This document shows, piece by piece, positions 1 through 8,985 of a DNA stretch of 56,814 nt (position 1 is the first letter of the stretch; each line of letters starts with the position of its first letter). The notes below the pieces were generated by a model. The model was not told the origin of the DNA. It saw only the letters and a program-made list of their open reading frames with translations, and did not search any database. Made by a program: the position numbers and the translations under genes. The DNA comes from an uncultured Lachnospiraceae bacterium (GTDB lineage Bacteria > Bacillota > Clostridia > Lachnospirales > Lachnospiraceae), in the NCBI GenBank assembly GCA_910583835.1, contig CAJTYM010000019.1, forward strand, positions 9,033-65,846, given 5' to 3'.

Positions 1-181
1 TCTTCTCCCCTTCTTGCGTGCAGCTTGCCTCTTTCGTTATCTCCTCCTCATAGCTGTGCTTCCCATCCGATGATAGCTTCCCTATTTTTTCCGTCTGCAC
101 GTCTCCGCATACGGTGCAGGTCAATGTCTTCTCCCCTTCTTGCGTGCAGCTTGCCTCTTTCGTTATCTCCTCCTCATAGCT
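1..181 (-). repeat. 126-bp tandem repeat inside the surface protein gene
   Basis: Bases 1-55 and 127-181 are identical, so the period is 126 bp (42 codons). Each unit encodes HSYEEEITKEASCTQEGEK followed by a CxxCGD pair. A more diverged unit (CTHAYEEVVTKESTC ... CTECGD) lies just before, at about 190-300. The array may continue past the left edge. Confidence 0.85.
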
Positions 182-3100
182 ATGTTCTGATATGGGAATT
201 TCCACCAAAACAATATCTCCGCATTCCGTGCAGTTACGGATTTTCTCCCCGGTAGATACACAAGTAGATTCCTTGGTTACTACTTCCTCGTAAGCGTGAG
301 TGCAGGTCCCGATATGCTTATACGAAAGATATTTATTAGCCGCATAAGATTCTGCGTAACTGCCTTGCTTTACCCAAAGCATGATGTTTTCACTATTTGT
401 AAATTCTCCAGGACCGATTGTAGTAACAGATGCCGGAATTGTTATGCTGGTCATGCTTTCGCAATACATGAACACTCCTTGGATAACCCGCACAGCCTCA
501 GGGATAATCACACTTTTCAGTTGTCTGCAGCCCCAGAAAGAACCTTCGCCCAACACAGCCGTCTCTTCCGGCAGCCTCAGATATCCAGCCTTTCCCCCGG
601 GACAGCATATCAGTTTTGACAAGTTCTTGTAATAAAGGATGCCGTCCAACGAAGCAAAATTTGCATTCTCTTGGACCACCTCAATTCCGCTAAGATTCCC
701 GCACATGGTAAACGCCATATCCTCTATTGTGATGACACCTTTAGGAATTACCACTTTTGTAATGCCGCTCTCGCTAAACGCTTGCGCTTTCAGTGTAGTG
801 AGGCTGTCCGGCAGCGCAACCTCCTCCAGGTTGCTGCAATGCATAAATACCTGAGCTCCAATCTGTGTTACGCCCTCCGCAAGCGTCACGCTTTTTAATT
901 TTTCACAATCTGAAAACAGACCACTGCTAAGGATTTTAACCGTTCCCGGGATGGTGACGTCCGTCAGACCACTATAGGCAAACGCCCTGTCCCCAATTGC
1001 CCAGACGCTTTCTGGGATGGCTACATCAGCCAAGGCGCTGCAGCCCTCAAACGCGCTCTCCCCAATCGTCCTGACACTTTCTGGGATGACAACTCCCGTC
1101 ACGCTTTCACAGCCCATAAATGCACCATCGCTAATAGCGGTCAGCCCATCAAGCAACGTTATTTTTCCTGACTTTCCGGAAGGACAGCACACAATCTGCG
1201 GTCTGCTGGATTTCGTATATAGAATCCCATCCTGGGAAACAAAATTTGCATTGCCCCCATCAACGGCAATACTTTCCAGGCTCTGGCAGCAGGCAAATGC
1301 ACCTGTCCCTATATTTTTGGTTCTTGCCGGAATCACAATATCCGCCAATTTTTCACAATAAGCAAACGCTCCCTCTCCTATCTTCTCAAGGCTTGCCGGC
1401 AAAGAAACGCCAATAAGACTGCTGCATTCTGAAAATGCGCCGTCTTCAATTGCCGTAAGACCCTCTGGCAAATCAATCCTCATCAGCTCAGTACATCTTG
1501 AAAAAGCACCTATCCCTATGGTCTTTAGTCCTTCCGCAAAGGTAATCTCCGTCAATCCGCTGCAGCCTGAAAATGCACTCTCTTCAATTGTGTTAAGCGC
1601 CGCTGGGAAAACAATCTCCGTCAGCCCAGTGCATTCTGAAAATGCATTTGCCTTTATGGTCTCCATACCCGCTGGAAGAGCGAGACCCGCCAGCTTACTG
1701 CAGCCCGCAAATGCGCTTTCTCCAACTGAGACCGCCTCGGCTGCCAATTCTATCCTGCCGGTTTTTCCCACTGGACAGAATATCACATTTGACAAATCCT
1801 TACTGTACACAACCCCATCCTTGGCAGCATAGAGAGCGCTGTCTTCGCTTACTGCAACATCTGTCAGGTTGCTGCAGCCTCGTAAGCCCCCCATACTTTC
1901 AAAACTATCAGGAATCGTAAGCCTAGTCAGATTCCCACAACCGGAGAACGCACTCTCATTGACAGAAACAACGCCTTCAAGAAACGTAACGCTTGCCAGC
2001 TGACTGCAGTCCTTAAACAGATCAAATTCAATATAAGCAACGCTCCCCGGAATTGTCACCTCCGTCAGGCTGCTGCATCTGGAAAATGCAGAATAACCGA
2101 TATTTTCAACGCTTCCCGGAAGCGTCACCTGCGCCAGGCTGCTGCAGTTAGAGAACGCACGGCTGCCGATATCCGTAACGCCCTCTGGAATCGCAATTTG
2201 CACAAGACCGCTGCACTCCGAAAATGCATCCGCCTGAATTTTTAAAACACTGCCCTCGAATGAAATATTTTTCAGCCCACTGTTATAGAATGCCTGAAAA
2301 CCAATCTCATCGAGATTGCCTGAAACAATGACGCTCTCCAGGCTGCTGCAGTCCGAAAATGCAGACTCCCCGATACTGCTTACATTTTTCGGAATCACTA
2401 ATCCTTTCAGACCGCTGCAGCCCATAAATGACGACTTCCCTATCATGCGTACGCTATCCGGGATGGTAAGTCCTGTAAGGCTGCTGCAATTTAAAAATGC
2501 AGATTCTCCTATCGAATCCAACCCATCCGGCAAATCTATGCTTTGCAGATTTTTACATTCCGAAAACGCCCCTCCTGAAATAACGCTAATCCCTCGCGAA
2601 AGCGTAATATGTTTTAATGCAGACGGTTCGTCCTTTCTATCACTAGAACACACCGAGGTCCCGACTGTCCTGACACTCCCAGGTATTGTCAAATCTGTCA
2701 GGCTTGTGCAGCCTGAAAAAACATACTTCCCGATACCGCCGATTCCCTCGGAAAGCGTCACCTCTGTCAGGCTGCTGCAGTTTCGGAACAAATAGTCTTC
2801 TACTGTAAGCACATTCTTAGGAATTACTATTCCATTAAGAGCACTGCACCCCGAAAATGCGGATTTCCCTATCGCTGTCACACTGTCTGGAATTTCTATG
2901 CCCGCAAGGCTGCTGCACCCCGAAAATGCTGACTCCCCTATCGCTGTCACGCTATCCGGTATTTCTATGCCCGCAAGGCTGCTGCACCCCGAAAACGCCC
3001 TGTCGCCTATCGTATTAAGGGTCGCAGGAAGCTGGATGCTTTCCAGCATCTGGCATTGATAAAATGCATACCTTTCTATGCTGCTTATGCCCTCAGACAC

Positions 3101-3760
3101 TATGACATTCTTAATCCCCGAACCCTGACCGTCATAAGCAGAAAACATCTCTGAGCTTATCTTGCCCACGCTTCCCGGAATTGTGAGTTCCTCTAAGCTG
3201 CTGCAGCCGTCAAATATATGGTTTCCAATACCGCTGACCCCATCTGTAAGCGTTACCTCTACCAGGCTGACACAGCCTGTAAACGCATTGTTCCCTATTG
3301 CTGATACACTCCCCGGTATCTCAATATGCGTCAATTCCTTACAGTTAGCGAAAGCACTATCTCCGATACGTGTAATTCCATCCGCAAGTGTCACTTCCCT
3401 CAGGCTTAAGCAGCCTGTAAACGCATATCCGCCTATTTCTGACACACTTTCTGGCAATACAATTTGTGTCAGCTCCTTGCAGTCAAAGAAGCATGTATCC
3501 CCTATATGCGTAACTCTATCTGGAATCGTGATACTCGTCATTTCACTGAAACAAAACACGTCATTGCCGATAGAACTTACCGTCTTCCCATCTATTTCAG
3601 CCGGAATCTCAATCTCTTTTTCTGTTCCTGAATAACTGATAATTTCTATGCTCCCATCTGCAAGCTGCCGATATCCCCATTCACTTGCAAGGACATGCAT
3701 AGTGGGCAGACCACAGCATATCAGCAACAAAAATATCCCCAAACCCAGTAACCGTTTCAT
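2..3760 (-). CDS. BspA-like leucine-rich repeat surface protein, C-terminus beyond window
   Basis: The minus-strand frame is open from an ATG at 3760 to the left edge (1253 codons, no stop). AAGGAGG lies 7 to 8 nt before the ATG. The N-terminus (MKRLLGLGIFLLLICCGLP) is a signal peptide. The body is a long run of units of about 23 residues of the form SAFSGCSSLxxIxIPxSVxxIG, the LRR_5/BspA-like repeat of secreted and cell-surface proteins of gut and oral bacteria. Two short non-repeat islands (GILYxK / DGVVYSK type) interrupt it. The visible C-terminal part changes to Cys-containing modules (HSYEEEITKEASC ... CTVCGD). No anchor motif is seen, since the end is missing. Such proteins are associated with adhesion, but the ligand here is unknown. 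The repeat type and export signal are certain; the role is inferred. Confidence 0.9.
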   Translation of the reverse strand, partial: MKRLLGLGIFLLLICCGLPTMHVLASEWGYRQLADGSIEIISYSGTEKEIEIPAEIDGKTVSSIGNDVFCFSEMTSITIPDRVTHIGDTCFFDCKELTQIVLPESVSEIGGYAFTGCLSLREVTLADGITRIGDSAFANCKELTHIEIPGSVSAIGNNAFTGCVSLVEVTLTDGVSGIGNHIFDGCSSLEELTIPGSVGKISSEMFSAYDGQGSGIKNVIVSEGISSIERYAFYQCQMLESIQLPATLNTIGDRAFSGCSSLAGIEIPDSVTAIGESAFSGCSSLAGIEIPDSVTAIGKSAFSGCSALNGIVIPKNVLTVEDYLFRNCSSLTEVTLSEGIGGIGKYVFSGCTSLTDLTIPGSVRTVGTSVCSSDRKDEPSALKHITLSRGISVISGGAFSECKNLQSIDLPDGLDSIGESAFLNCSSLTGLTIPDSVRMIGKSSFMGCSGLKGLVIPKNVSSIGESAFSDCSSLESVIVSGNLDEIGFQAFYNSGLKNISFEGSVLKIQADAFSECSGLVQIAIPEGVTDIGSRAFSNCSSLAQVTLPGSVENIGYSAFSRCSSLTEVTIPGSVAYIEFDLFKDCSQLASVTFLEGVVSVNESAFSGCGNLTRLTIPDSFESMGGLRGCSNLTDVAVSEDSALYAAKDGVVYSKDLSNVIFCPVGKTGRIELAAEAVSVGESAFAGCSKLAGLALPAGMETIKANAFSECTGLTEIVFPAALNTIEESAFSGCSGLTEITFAEGLKTIGIGAFSRCTELMRIDLPEGLTAIEDGAFSECSSLIGVSLPASLEKIGEGAFAYCEKLADIVIPARTKNIGTGAFACCQSLESIAVDGGNANFVSQDGILYTKSSRPQIVCCPSGKSGKITLLDGLTAISDGAFMGCESVTGVVIPESVRTIGESAFEGCSALADVAIPESVWAIGDRAFAYSGLTDVTIPGTVKILSSGLFSDCEKLKSVTLAEGVTQIGAQVFMHCSNLEEVALPDSLTTLKAQAFSESGITKVVIPKGVITIEDMAFTMCGNLSGIEVVQENANFASLDGILYYKNLSKLICCPGGKAGYLRLPEETAVLGEGSFWGCRQLKSVIIPEAVRVIQGVFMYCESMTSITIPASVTTIGPGEFTNSENIMLWVKQGSYAESYAANKYLSYKHIGTCTHAYEEVVTKESTCVSTGEKIRNCTECGDIVLVEIPISEHSYEEEITKEASCTQEGEKTLTCTVCGDVQTEKIGKLSSDGKHSYEEEITKEASCTQEGEK

Positions 3761-3881
3761 ACTTTCGACCTCCTTTTCAAACATACATTATTCAGTACAC
3801 AACCTCTCGTTTATATTATGGGAAAACCACCAACCATGACATTCCACCGGAACAATGGCTTTCCTATAATATAAATCAGGC

Positions 3882-3905
3882 GGTTCTGCCGCTAAGTGCA
3901 GAACC
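3882..3905 (-). terminator. Possible terminator hairpin after araD
   Basis: GGTTCTGC and GCAGAACC form an 8-bp stem with an 8-nt loop, about 85 nt after the araD stop. In the minus direction it is followed by the weakly T-rich CCTGATTTATATTATAGG. The remainder of 3761-3989 holds only the leader and promoter region of the surface protein gene. Confidence 0.4.
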
Positions 3906-3989
3906 ACCCAAATATTTTCCGTAGAATTTCAGCCTCCCAAATAGACTGAACTTTACAGTCCAAAGGTAGCGGCACGCGACGCTTCGCGT

Positions 3990-4691
3990 CTACTCCTCTT
4001 TCTGCCCATAGTAAGCATTCGCGCCGTGCTTGCGGTAATAATGCTTATCCTGCAGTTCCTGAGGCGCCGGCTGGATGCGCGGATTGATGGTCTCTGCGCG
4101 GTAAGCCATCTTAGCTACCTCTTCCAATACCACTGCATTATGTACAGCTTCATGTGCATCCTTGCCCCACGCAAAAGGTCCGTGGTTCTTGCAGAGCACT
4201 GCCGGAACAGCCATCACATCTTTATTCATTTCCTTAAAGGAATTGACAATCAGATGCCCGGTATTCTCCTCGTACGCACCGTCAATCTCTTCTTTAGTCA
4301 GGCAGCGCACACAGGGGATTTCCCCATACATATAATCTGCGTGTGTCGTTCCGTAGCAAGGAATGCTCCTTCCTGCCTGTGCCCAGCTTGTAGCATAGGA
4401 GGAATGGGTGTGAACCACACCGCCAATTTCCGGGAACGCTTTGTACAATTCCAAATGGGTTGCCGTATCCGAAGAAGGATTGTACCTTCCCTCTACTTTA
4501 TTGCCCTCAAGGTCCATAACTACCATATCTTCCGGTTTCAGTTTCTCATAATCCACGCCGCTGGGCTTGATTACAAATAAACCGCTTTCTCTGTCAATGG
4601 CGCTGACATTTCCCCAAGTGAAAGTTACCAGTCCATAGCGGGGTAAGTCCATATTCGCCTCATACACTGCTTTCTTTAATTCTTCTAACAT
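3990..4691 (-). CDS. araD: L-ribulose-5-phosphate 4-epimerase AraD
   Basis: This 233-aa class II aldolase/epimerase is the usual length for AraD. It interconverts L-ribulose 5-phosphate and D-xylulose 5-phosphate, the last dedicated step of bacterial L-arabinose catabolism, in the cytoplasm. The zinc-site motif THSSYATSWAQ is visible (about residues 95-105), as are the N-terminal GNVSAID and the KPSGVDYE phosphate-binding stretch. A further His (CKNHGPFAWG) lies near residue 170. It is the last gene of the operon, 16 nt after the FGGY kinase, and is followed by a possible hairpin terminator. Confidence 0.95.
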   Translation of the reverse strand: MLEELKKAVYEANMDLPRYGLVTFTWGNVSAIDRESGLFVIKPSGVDYEKLKPEDMVVMDLEGNKVEGRYNPSSDTATHLELYKAFPEIGGVVHTHSSYATSWAQAGRSIPCYGTTHADYMYGEIPCVRCLTKEEIDGAYEENTGHLIVNSFKEMNKDVMAVPAVLCKNHGPFAWGKDAHEAVHNAVVLEEVAKMAYRAETINPRIQPAPQELQDKHYYRKHGANAYYGQKEE

Positions 4692-4707
4692 GATTTTTCC
4701 TTTCCTC

Positions 4708-6309
4708 CTACCTCAACGAATCTACTGCTGCCCTCTCAATTGCCAGCCCTTCACTGTAACGCTTGATGAAAGCATCGAATCCTTCCACATCCTTGGCATC
4801 CGGGCTGAGCGTCTCGCTCTCCTGGCCTGCAAATACTTTCTCCTCCAGGTACTGGGATAAGGTCTCGTCTGCGCCCTTATTTACCATATAGGAAGCCAGC
4901 AAGGCAATTCCCCATGCGCCGCCCTCTCCTGCAGTTGCCATAACGGAAACCGGAGTATTTACAGCTGCTGCCATAATCTTCTGTCCTACACCCTTGGTCT
5001 TGAAGAGCCCGCCATGTCCCATCAATACGTCAAGCTTCACATTCTCCTCTTTCATAAGGATGTCAAGGCCTGTCTTCAATGCGCCGAGAGCCGTAAACAG
5101 ATGTACTCGCATAAAGTTGGCAAGGTTAAACTTACTGTTCGGTGTGCGCACGAACAACGGACGTCCTTCCTCAAAACCAGTCACATGCTCTCCTGAGAAA
5201 TAGTTGTAAGCCAGAAGTCCGCCGCATTCTGCATCGCCTTCCATAGCCTTGTTGTACAATACGGAAAACAGCTTTGTCATGTCTACTTCCACGCCGAAAC
5301 TCTCCGCAAATTCTTTGAACAGATTTACCCAGGCATTCAGATCAGAAGTACAGTTGTTGCAGTGAACCATTGCCACCAGGCTGCCGTCCGGGGTGGTCAC
5401 CAAGTCAATCTCAGGATGAACCTTCTTGAGGTTATCCTCCAGCACTGCCATTGCAAATACAGATGTTCCCGCAGAAACGTTACCGGTACGCTGCTCCACG
5501 CTCTTCGTTGCCGTCATGCCGGTTCCTGCATCGCCCTCCGGCGGACATAATGGAATCCCAGCTTGCAGGTTGCCGCTGACATCCAACAATTTCGCACCCT
5601 CTTCGGTAAGCGTGCCGGCATTCTCGCCTGCAACCAATACCTTGGGAATAATGTCTTCCAGTTTCCAGGAGAATCCTTCTCCTGCAATCAGTTCATTGAA
5701 CTGACCTATCATCTTCTTATCAAAGTCCTTTGTTGAAATGTCAATCGGGAACATACCGGATGCCTCGCCTACGCCGAGCACCTGCTGTCCGGTCAGTTTC
5801 CAATGGATATATCCTGCCAAAGTGGTGAAATAATTCACGGAACTTACATGCGCTTCTTTATTCAAAATTGCCTGGTACAGATGGGCAATGCTCCATCTCT
5901 GCGGAATATTGAAATTGAATACCTCGGTCAGCTTCTTGGATGCTTCCTCTGTAATCGTATTTCTCCAGGTACGGAACGGTACCAGCAGCTCATCATTCTT
6001 GTCAAACGCCATATATCCATGCATCATGGCGCTGAATCCGATTGCCCCAACCGTAGTCAGCGTAACGCCGTACTGGTTCTTCACGTCCTCTGCCATCTTG
6101 CTGTAGCAGTCCTGCAGTCCATTCCAGATTGCATCCAGGCTGTATGTCCAGATATTGTCTACATACTGGTTCTCCCAGTCATGCGCTCCCGATGCAATCG
6201 GGGAATTGTCGCTTGCCACCAGCACGGCCTTAATTCTGGTGGAACCAAACTCTATGCCAAGGGCAGTCTTCCCGCTCTCTATATCCTGAATAATAAGATT
6301 CTTGTCCAT
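4708..6309 (-). CDS. FGGY-family carbohydrate kinase, probable L-ribulokinase
   Basis: This 533-aa protein has the two ATPase-fold halves of FGGY kinases. The first phosphate-binding strand is GIEFGSTRIKAVL (about residues 18-30). The sugar-site regions SAMMHGY and PFRTWRN follow, then GDAGTGMTAT and the C-terminal GHGGLFKTKGVG and AGEGGAWGIALLA. Between araD and the transketolase genes of an arabinose operon its substrate is most likely L-ribulose, phosphorylated to L-ribulose 5-phosphate. It differs from the classical AraB family in its long N-terminus and overall sequence, and such proteins are often annotated as xylulokinase-like, so no symbol is given. It starts at ATG 6309, preceded by GAGGAGG. 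A 99-nt gap containing a stable hairpin separates it from the upstream transketolase gene. Confidence 0.85.
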   Translation of the reverse strand: MDKNLIIQDIESGKTALGIEFGSTRIKAVLVASDNSPIASGAHDWENQYVDNIWTYSLDAIWNGLQDCYSKMAEDVKNQYGVTLTTVGAIGFSAMMHGYMAFDKNDELLVPFRTWRNTITEEASKKLTEVFNFNIPQRWSIAHLYQAILNKEAHVSSVNYFTTLAGYIHWKLTGQQVLGVGEASGMFPIDISTKDFDKKMIGQFNELIAGEGFSWKLEDIIPKVLVAGENAGTLTEEGAKLLDVSGNLQAGIPLCPPEGDAGTGMTATKSVEQRTGNVSAGTSVFAMAVLEDNLKKVHPEIDLVTTPDGSLVAMVHCNNCTSDLNAWVNLFKEFAESFGVEVDMTKLFSVLYNKAMEGDAECGGLLAYNYFSGEHVTGFEEGRPLFVRTPNSKFNLANFMRVHLFTALGALKTGLDILMKEENVKLDVLMGHGGLFKTKGVGQKIMAAAVNTPVSVMATAGEGGAWGIALLASYMVNKGADETLSQYLEEKVFAGQESETLSPDAKDVEGFDAFIKRYSEGLAIERAAVDSLR

Positions 6310-6355
6310 CTTAAAAATACCTCCTCGTCCTTATGATACTATTAAAGCGCTGAAA

Positions 6356-6391
6356 AGCAGCCGCTTTCACTGTTCCGTGAAAACGGTTGCT
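6356..6391 (-). other. Intra-operon mRNA hairpin
   Basis: AGCAACCGTTTTCAC and GTGAAAGCGGCTGCT pair as a 15-bp stem (with wobble) and a 6-nt loop, in the gap between the transketolase C-subunit gene and the kinase gene. The following bases (TTTCAGCGCTTTAATAG) are not a clean T-run. It could act as a partial terminator, a processing site or a 3'-end stabiliser. Confidence 0.6.
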
Positions 6392-6408
6392 CTCAAGATT
6401 AACGCTTT

Positions 6409-7353
6409 TTATTTTCCTGCAAATGCTTTAACTTTCTCATAAATGCCCTGGCCATCCAGTCCGTATTTCTCCAGCAATTTAACAGCCGGACCGGACTCGC
6501 CAAATACATCGTTGACACCTATCTTGCACACCGGAGTGGGCAGCTTTGCGCTCAGGCAGTCACATACCGCGCTGCCAAGTCCGCCGATAATGGAATGCTC
6601 TTCTGCCACAACTACCTTGCCGGTTTTCTTTGCAGAATTGAGAATAATGTCCTCATCTAACGGCTTAATGGTATGGATATTGATTACCTCTGCATTGATT
6701 CCGTCTGCTGCCAGTTTCTCTGCTGCTTCCAAAGCACCGCCAACACACAGTCCGGTTGCAACGATAGTAACGTCTGTTCCCTCTTTGAGGAGCACTCCCT
6801 TGCCAATTTCAAATTTGTAATCCGGCTTGTCATTGATAACCGGAACTGCAAGCCTGCCAAACCTCAGGTATACGGGGCCTTCCATCTCATAAGCCGCTTC
6901 TACTGCTGCCTTTGCCTCCACGTCATCGGAAGGATTGATGATGGTCATGCCCGGGATAGTGCGCATCAGGGCAATGTCCTCATTACACTGATGTGTTGCG
7001 CCGTCCTCTCCTACTGAAATACCTGCATGGGTCGCGCCAATTTTTACATTCAGATGGGGATATCCCACAGAGTTCCTTACCTGCTCAAATGCCCTGCCTG
7101 CTGCAAACATCGCAAAAGAACTTACAAACGGAACCTTGCCTGTCGTAGCAATTCCTGCTGCGATGCCCATCATGTTACACTCTGCGATACCGCAGTCTAT
7201 ATGCCTTTCGGGAAATTCTTTCTTAAATACACCGGTTTGGGTAGCTGCTGCAAGATCCGCATCCAACACTACCAGATTATCATGCTTTTTCCCCAGTTCT
7301 ACCAGTGCGTTGCCGTAACTGGCTCTGGTTGCAATTTTCTTTACTTCTGACAT
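6409..7353 (-). CDS. Transketolase, C-terminal subunit (pyrimidine-binding/C-domain)
   Basis: This 314-aa protein corresponds to the C-terminal half of transketolase: the pyrimidine-binding domain with the catalytic-type Glu region (DCGIAECNMMGIAAG, about residues 57-70) plus the C-terminal domain (VVAEEHSIIGGLG). With the preceding gene it forms a split transketolase, moving two-carbon units between pentose, triose and hexose phosphates with thiamine diphosphate. Its start overlaps the end of the N-subunit gene by 13 bp, which suggests coupled translation. Split transketolases are well known in Firmicutes and Archaea. Being in the arabinose operon, it likely processes the xylulose 5-phosphate made by AraD. 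Confidence 0.92.
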   Translation of the reverse strand: MSEVKKIATRASYGNALVELGKKHDNLVVLDADLAAATQTGVFKKEFPERHIDCGIAECNMMGIAAGIATTGKVPFVSSFAMFAAGRAFEQVRNSVGYPHLNVKIGATHAGISVGEDGATHQCNEDIALMRTIPGMTIINPSDDVEAKAAVEAAYEMEGPVYLRFGRLAVPVINDKPDYKFEIGKGVLLKEGTDVTIVATGLCVGGALEAAEKLAADGINAEVINIHTIKPLDEDIILNSAKKTGKVVVAEEHSIIGGLGSAVCDCLSAKLPTPVCKIGVNDVFGESGPAVKLLEKYGLDGQGIYEKVKAFAGK

Positions 7354-8180
7354 AATGCTTCACCTGCTTTCTCTAATTCTTCCATTGCCTGTGCATACTG
7401 CTCATCATTTGGCGCCTTGCCATGCCATCCGGCCTGATTCTCCATATAGGAAACGCCTTTTCCTTTGACAGTCTTCATTACGATTGCCGTCGGCATTCCT
7501 TTGGTCTCTTTTGCTTCCTTGAACGCCGCACGAAGCTGATCGAAATCATTTCCGTCTGCCACGTTAATCACATGGAAGTTAAATGCTTCAAATTTCTTAT
7601 CAATCGGATAAGGAGAACATACGTCTTCAATCCTACCGTCAATCTGCAGACCATTGTTGTCCACGATAACTACCAGATTATCCAGTTTGCGGTGTCCGGC
7701 AAACATTGCCGCCTCCCACACCTGTCCTTCCTGAATCTCGCCATCTCCCAGCAGGGTATATACGCGATAGCTGTCATTGCTCAGCTTTGCTGACATTGCC
7801 ATTCCCACTGCTGTGGAAATCCCCTGTCCCAAAGAGCCGCTTGACATATCAACGCCCGGCGTGTGCTGCAGACAGGGATGTCCCTGTAAATGGGAACCAA
7901 TCTGACGCAATGTCTTCAAATCTTCCACCGGGAAATATCCACGGTTGGCAAGGGTTGAATATAAGCCCGGAGCCGTATGTCCTTTGGACAGTACGAAACG
8001 GTCGCGGTCCGCTTTCTTAGGGTCTTTAGGGTCAATGTTCATTTCTTCAAAATACAAATAGGTATACACGTCTGCGGAGGAGAGGGATCCGCCTGGATGC
8101 CCTGCCTTTGCAGCATGAACAGCCGTTACGATTCCTTTGCGGATCTCATTGGCTGTTTTCTGAAGTTCTAAGTTTTCCAT
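7341..8180 (-). CDS. Transketolase, N-terminal subunit (thiamine diphosphate-binding)
   Basis: This 279-aa protein matches the N-terminal half of transketolase. The diphosphate and Mg-binding motif GDGEIQEGQVWEA ... VIVDNNG is complete (about residues 145-175). Conserved HPGGSLSSAD and KGHTAPGLYS stretches contribute to the substrate and cofactor sites. It is cytoplasmic and forms the active enzyme with the adjacent C-subunit. It starts at ATG 8180 with AGGAG nearby. It follows the transaldolase gene after 121 nt, a gap containing a strong hairpin. Confidence 0.92.
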   Translation of the reverse strand: MENLELQKTANEIRKGIVTAVHAAKAGHPGGSLSSADVYTYLYFEEMNIDPKDPKKADRDRFVLSKGHTAPGLYSTLANRGYFPVEDLKTLRQIGSHLQGHPCLQHTPGVDMSSGSLGQGISTAVGMAMSAKLSNDSYRVYTLLGDGEIQEGQVWEAAMFAGHRKLDNLVVIVDNNGLQIDGRIEDVCSPYPIDKKFEAFNFHVINVADGNDFDQLRAAFKEAKETKGMPTAIVMKTVKGKGVSYMENQAGWHGKAPNDEQYAQAMEELEKAGEALCQK

Positions 8181-8236
8181 GTAAATTCTCCTTCTAAATT
8201 ATATTTTGCACTGCTATCCAGACCTTCACAGAAACT

Positions 8237-8279
8237 GCCAGTCAGCCACTTTCCGGCAAGCCCAAAGCGGCTGGCTGGC
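8237..8279 (-). other. Strong intra-operon mRNA hairpin
   Basis: GCCAGCCAGCCGCTTT pairs with AAAGTGGCTGACTGGC (16 bp, with two wobbles) around an 11-nt loop, between the transaldolase stop and the transketolase N-subunit start. No T-run follows in the transcribed direction. It resembles intercistronic stabiliser or processing hairpins rather than a full terminator. Confidence 0.65.
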
Positions 8280-8301
8280 TATTTCCCCGGGTTTCTGAAT
8301 A

Positions 8302-8952
8302 TTAACCAAATACTGCTGTGTAATCCTTCTGGAACTTCGCGATTCCCTGGTCAGTCATTGGATGTTTCGTCATCTGCTCAATAACGCCGTAAGGAACTGT
8401 TGCGATATCCGCTCCGGCAAGCGCACACTGTGTCACATGCACCGTGCTGCGGATGCTTGCAGCAATAATCTCTGTCTGAATATCATAGTTGCTGAAAATC
8501 GTTACGATATCTTCAATCAGGCTGATCCCAAGCTGGTTGACATCATCCAGACGTCCCAGGAATGGGGATACAAAGGTCGCCCCCGCCCTAGCAGCAAGCA
8601 ATGCCTGGTTTGCGGAAAAAATCAGGGTCACATTCGTCTTAATCCCTTCTGCCGCCAGAACCTTTACTGCTTTCAGACCTTCCACTGTCATGGGAATCTT
8701 GACAATCATATTGGGGTGGATTTTGGCAATCTCACGTCCCTCTTTGATCATTCCTTCTGCGTCCACGGTTGTCGCTTTTACCTCACCGCTGATTGGTCCG
8801 TCAACAATTGTCGTGATTTCTTTGATTACCTCATTGAAATCTCTTCCTTCTTTGGCAATTAGAGATGGGTTCGTAGTTACGCCGCAGATAACTCCCATAT
8901 CATTCGCTTTGCGTATATCGTCTACATTTGCTGTATCAATAAATAATTTCAT
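8302..8952 (-). CDS. TalC/FSA-type transaldolase
   Basis: This 216-aa protein belongs to the short transaldolase/fructose-6-phosphate aldolase family, which forms small (alpha/beta)8 barrels. The N-terminal MKLFIDTANVDDIRKA, the NPSLIAKEG motif and the Schiff-base lysine in MIVKIPMTVEGL (about residue 86) are typical. Together with transketolase it would return pentose phosphates to fructose 6-phosphate and glyceraldehyde 3-phosphate. TalC and Fsa subtypes cannot be separated safely by eye, but the operon favours transaldolase. It lies 33 nt after araA. Confidence 0.9.
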   Translation of the reverse strand: MKLFIDTANVDDIRKANDMGVICGVTTNPSLIAKEGRDFNEVIKEITTIVDGPISGEVKATTVDAEGMIKEGREIAKIHPNMIVKIPMTVEGLKAVKVLAAEGIKTNVTLIFSANQALLAARAGATFVSPFLGRLDDVNQLGISLIEDIVTIFSNYDIQTEIIAASIRSTVHVTQCALAGADIATVPYGVIEQMTKHPMTDQGIAKFQKDYTAVFG

Positions 8953-8985
8953 GCTCTTCCCTCTCTTTCCAATGAAAATCAGCTA

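Noticed and set aside
1..3600. Regularly spaced repeats suggesting a CRISPR array
   Set aside because: The period (about 69 bp) matches coding leucine-rich repeats with variable third positions; there are no identical repeats with unique spacers.
296..3635. Several plus-strand open frames of 60-160 codons over the surface-protein gene
   Set aside because: They are the complement of the leucine-rich repeat coding frame, repeat with its period and lack ribosome sites.
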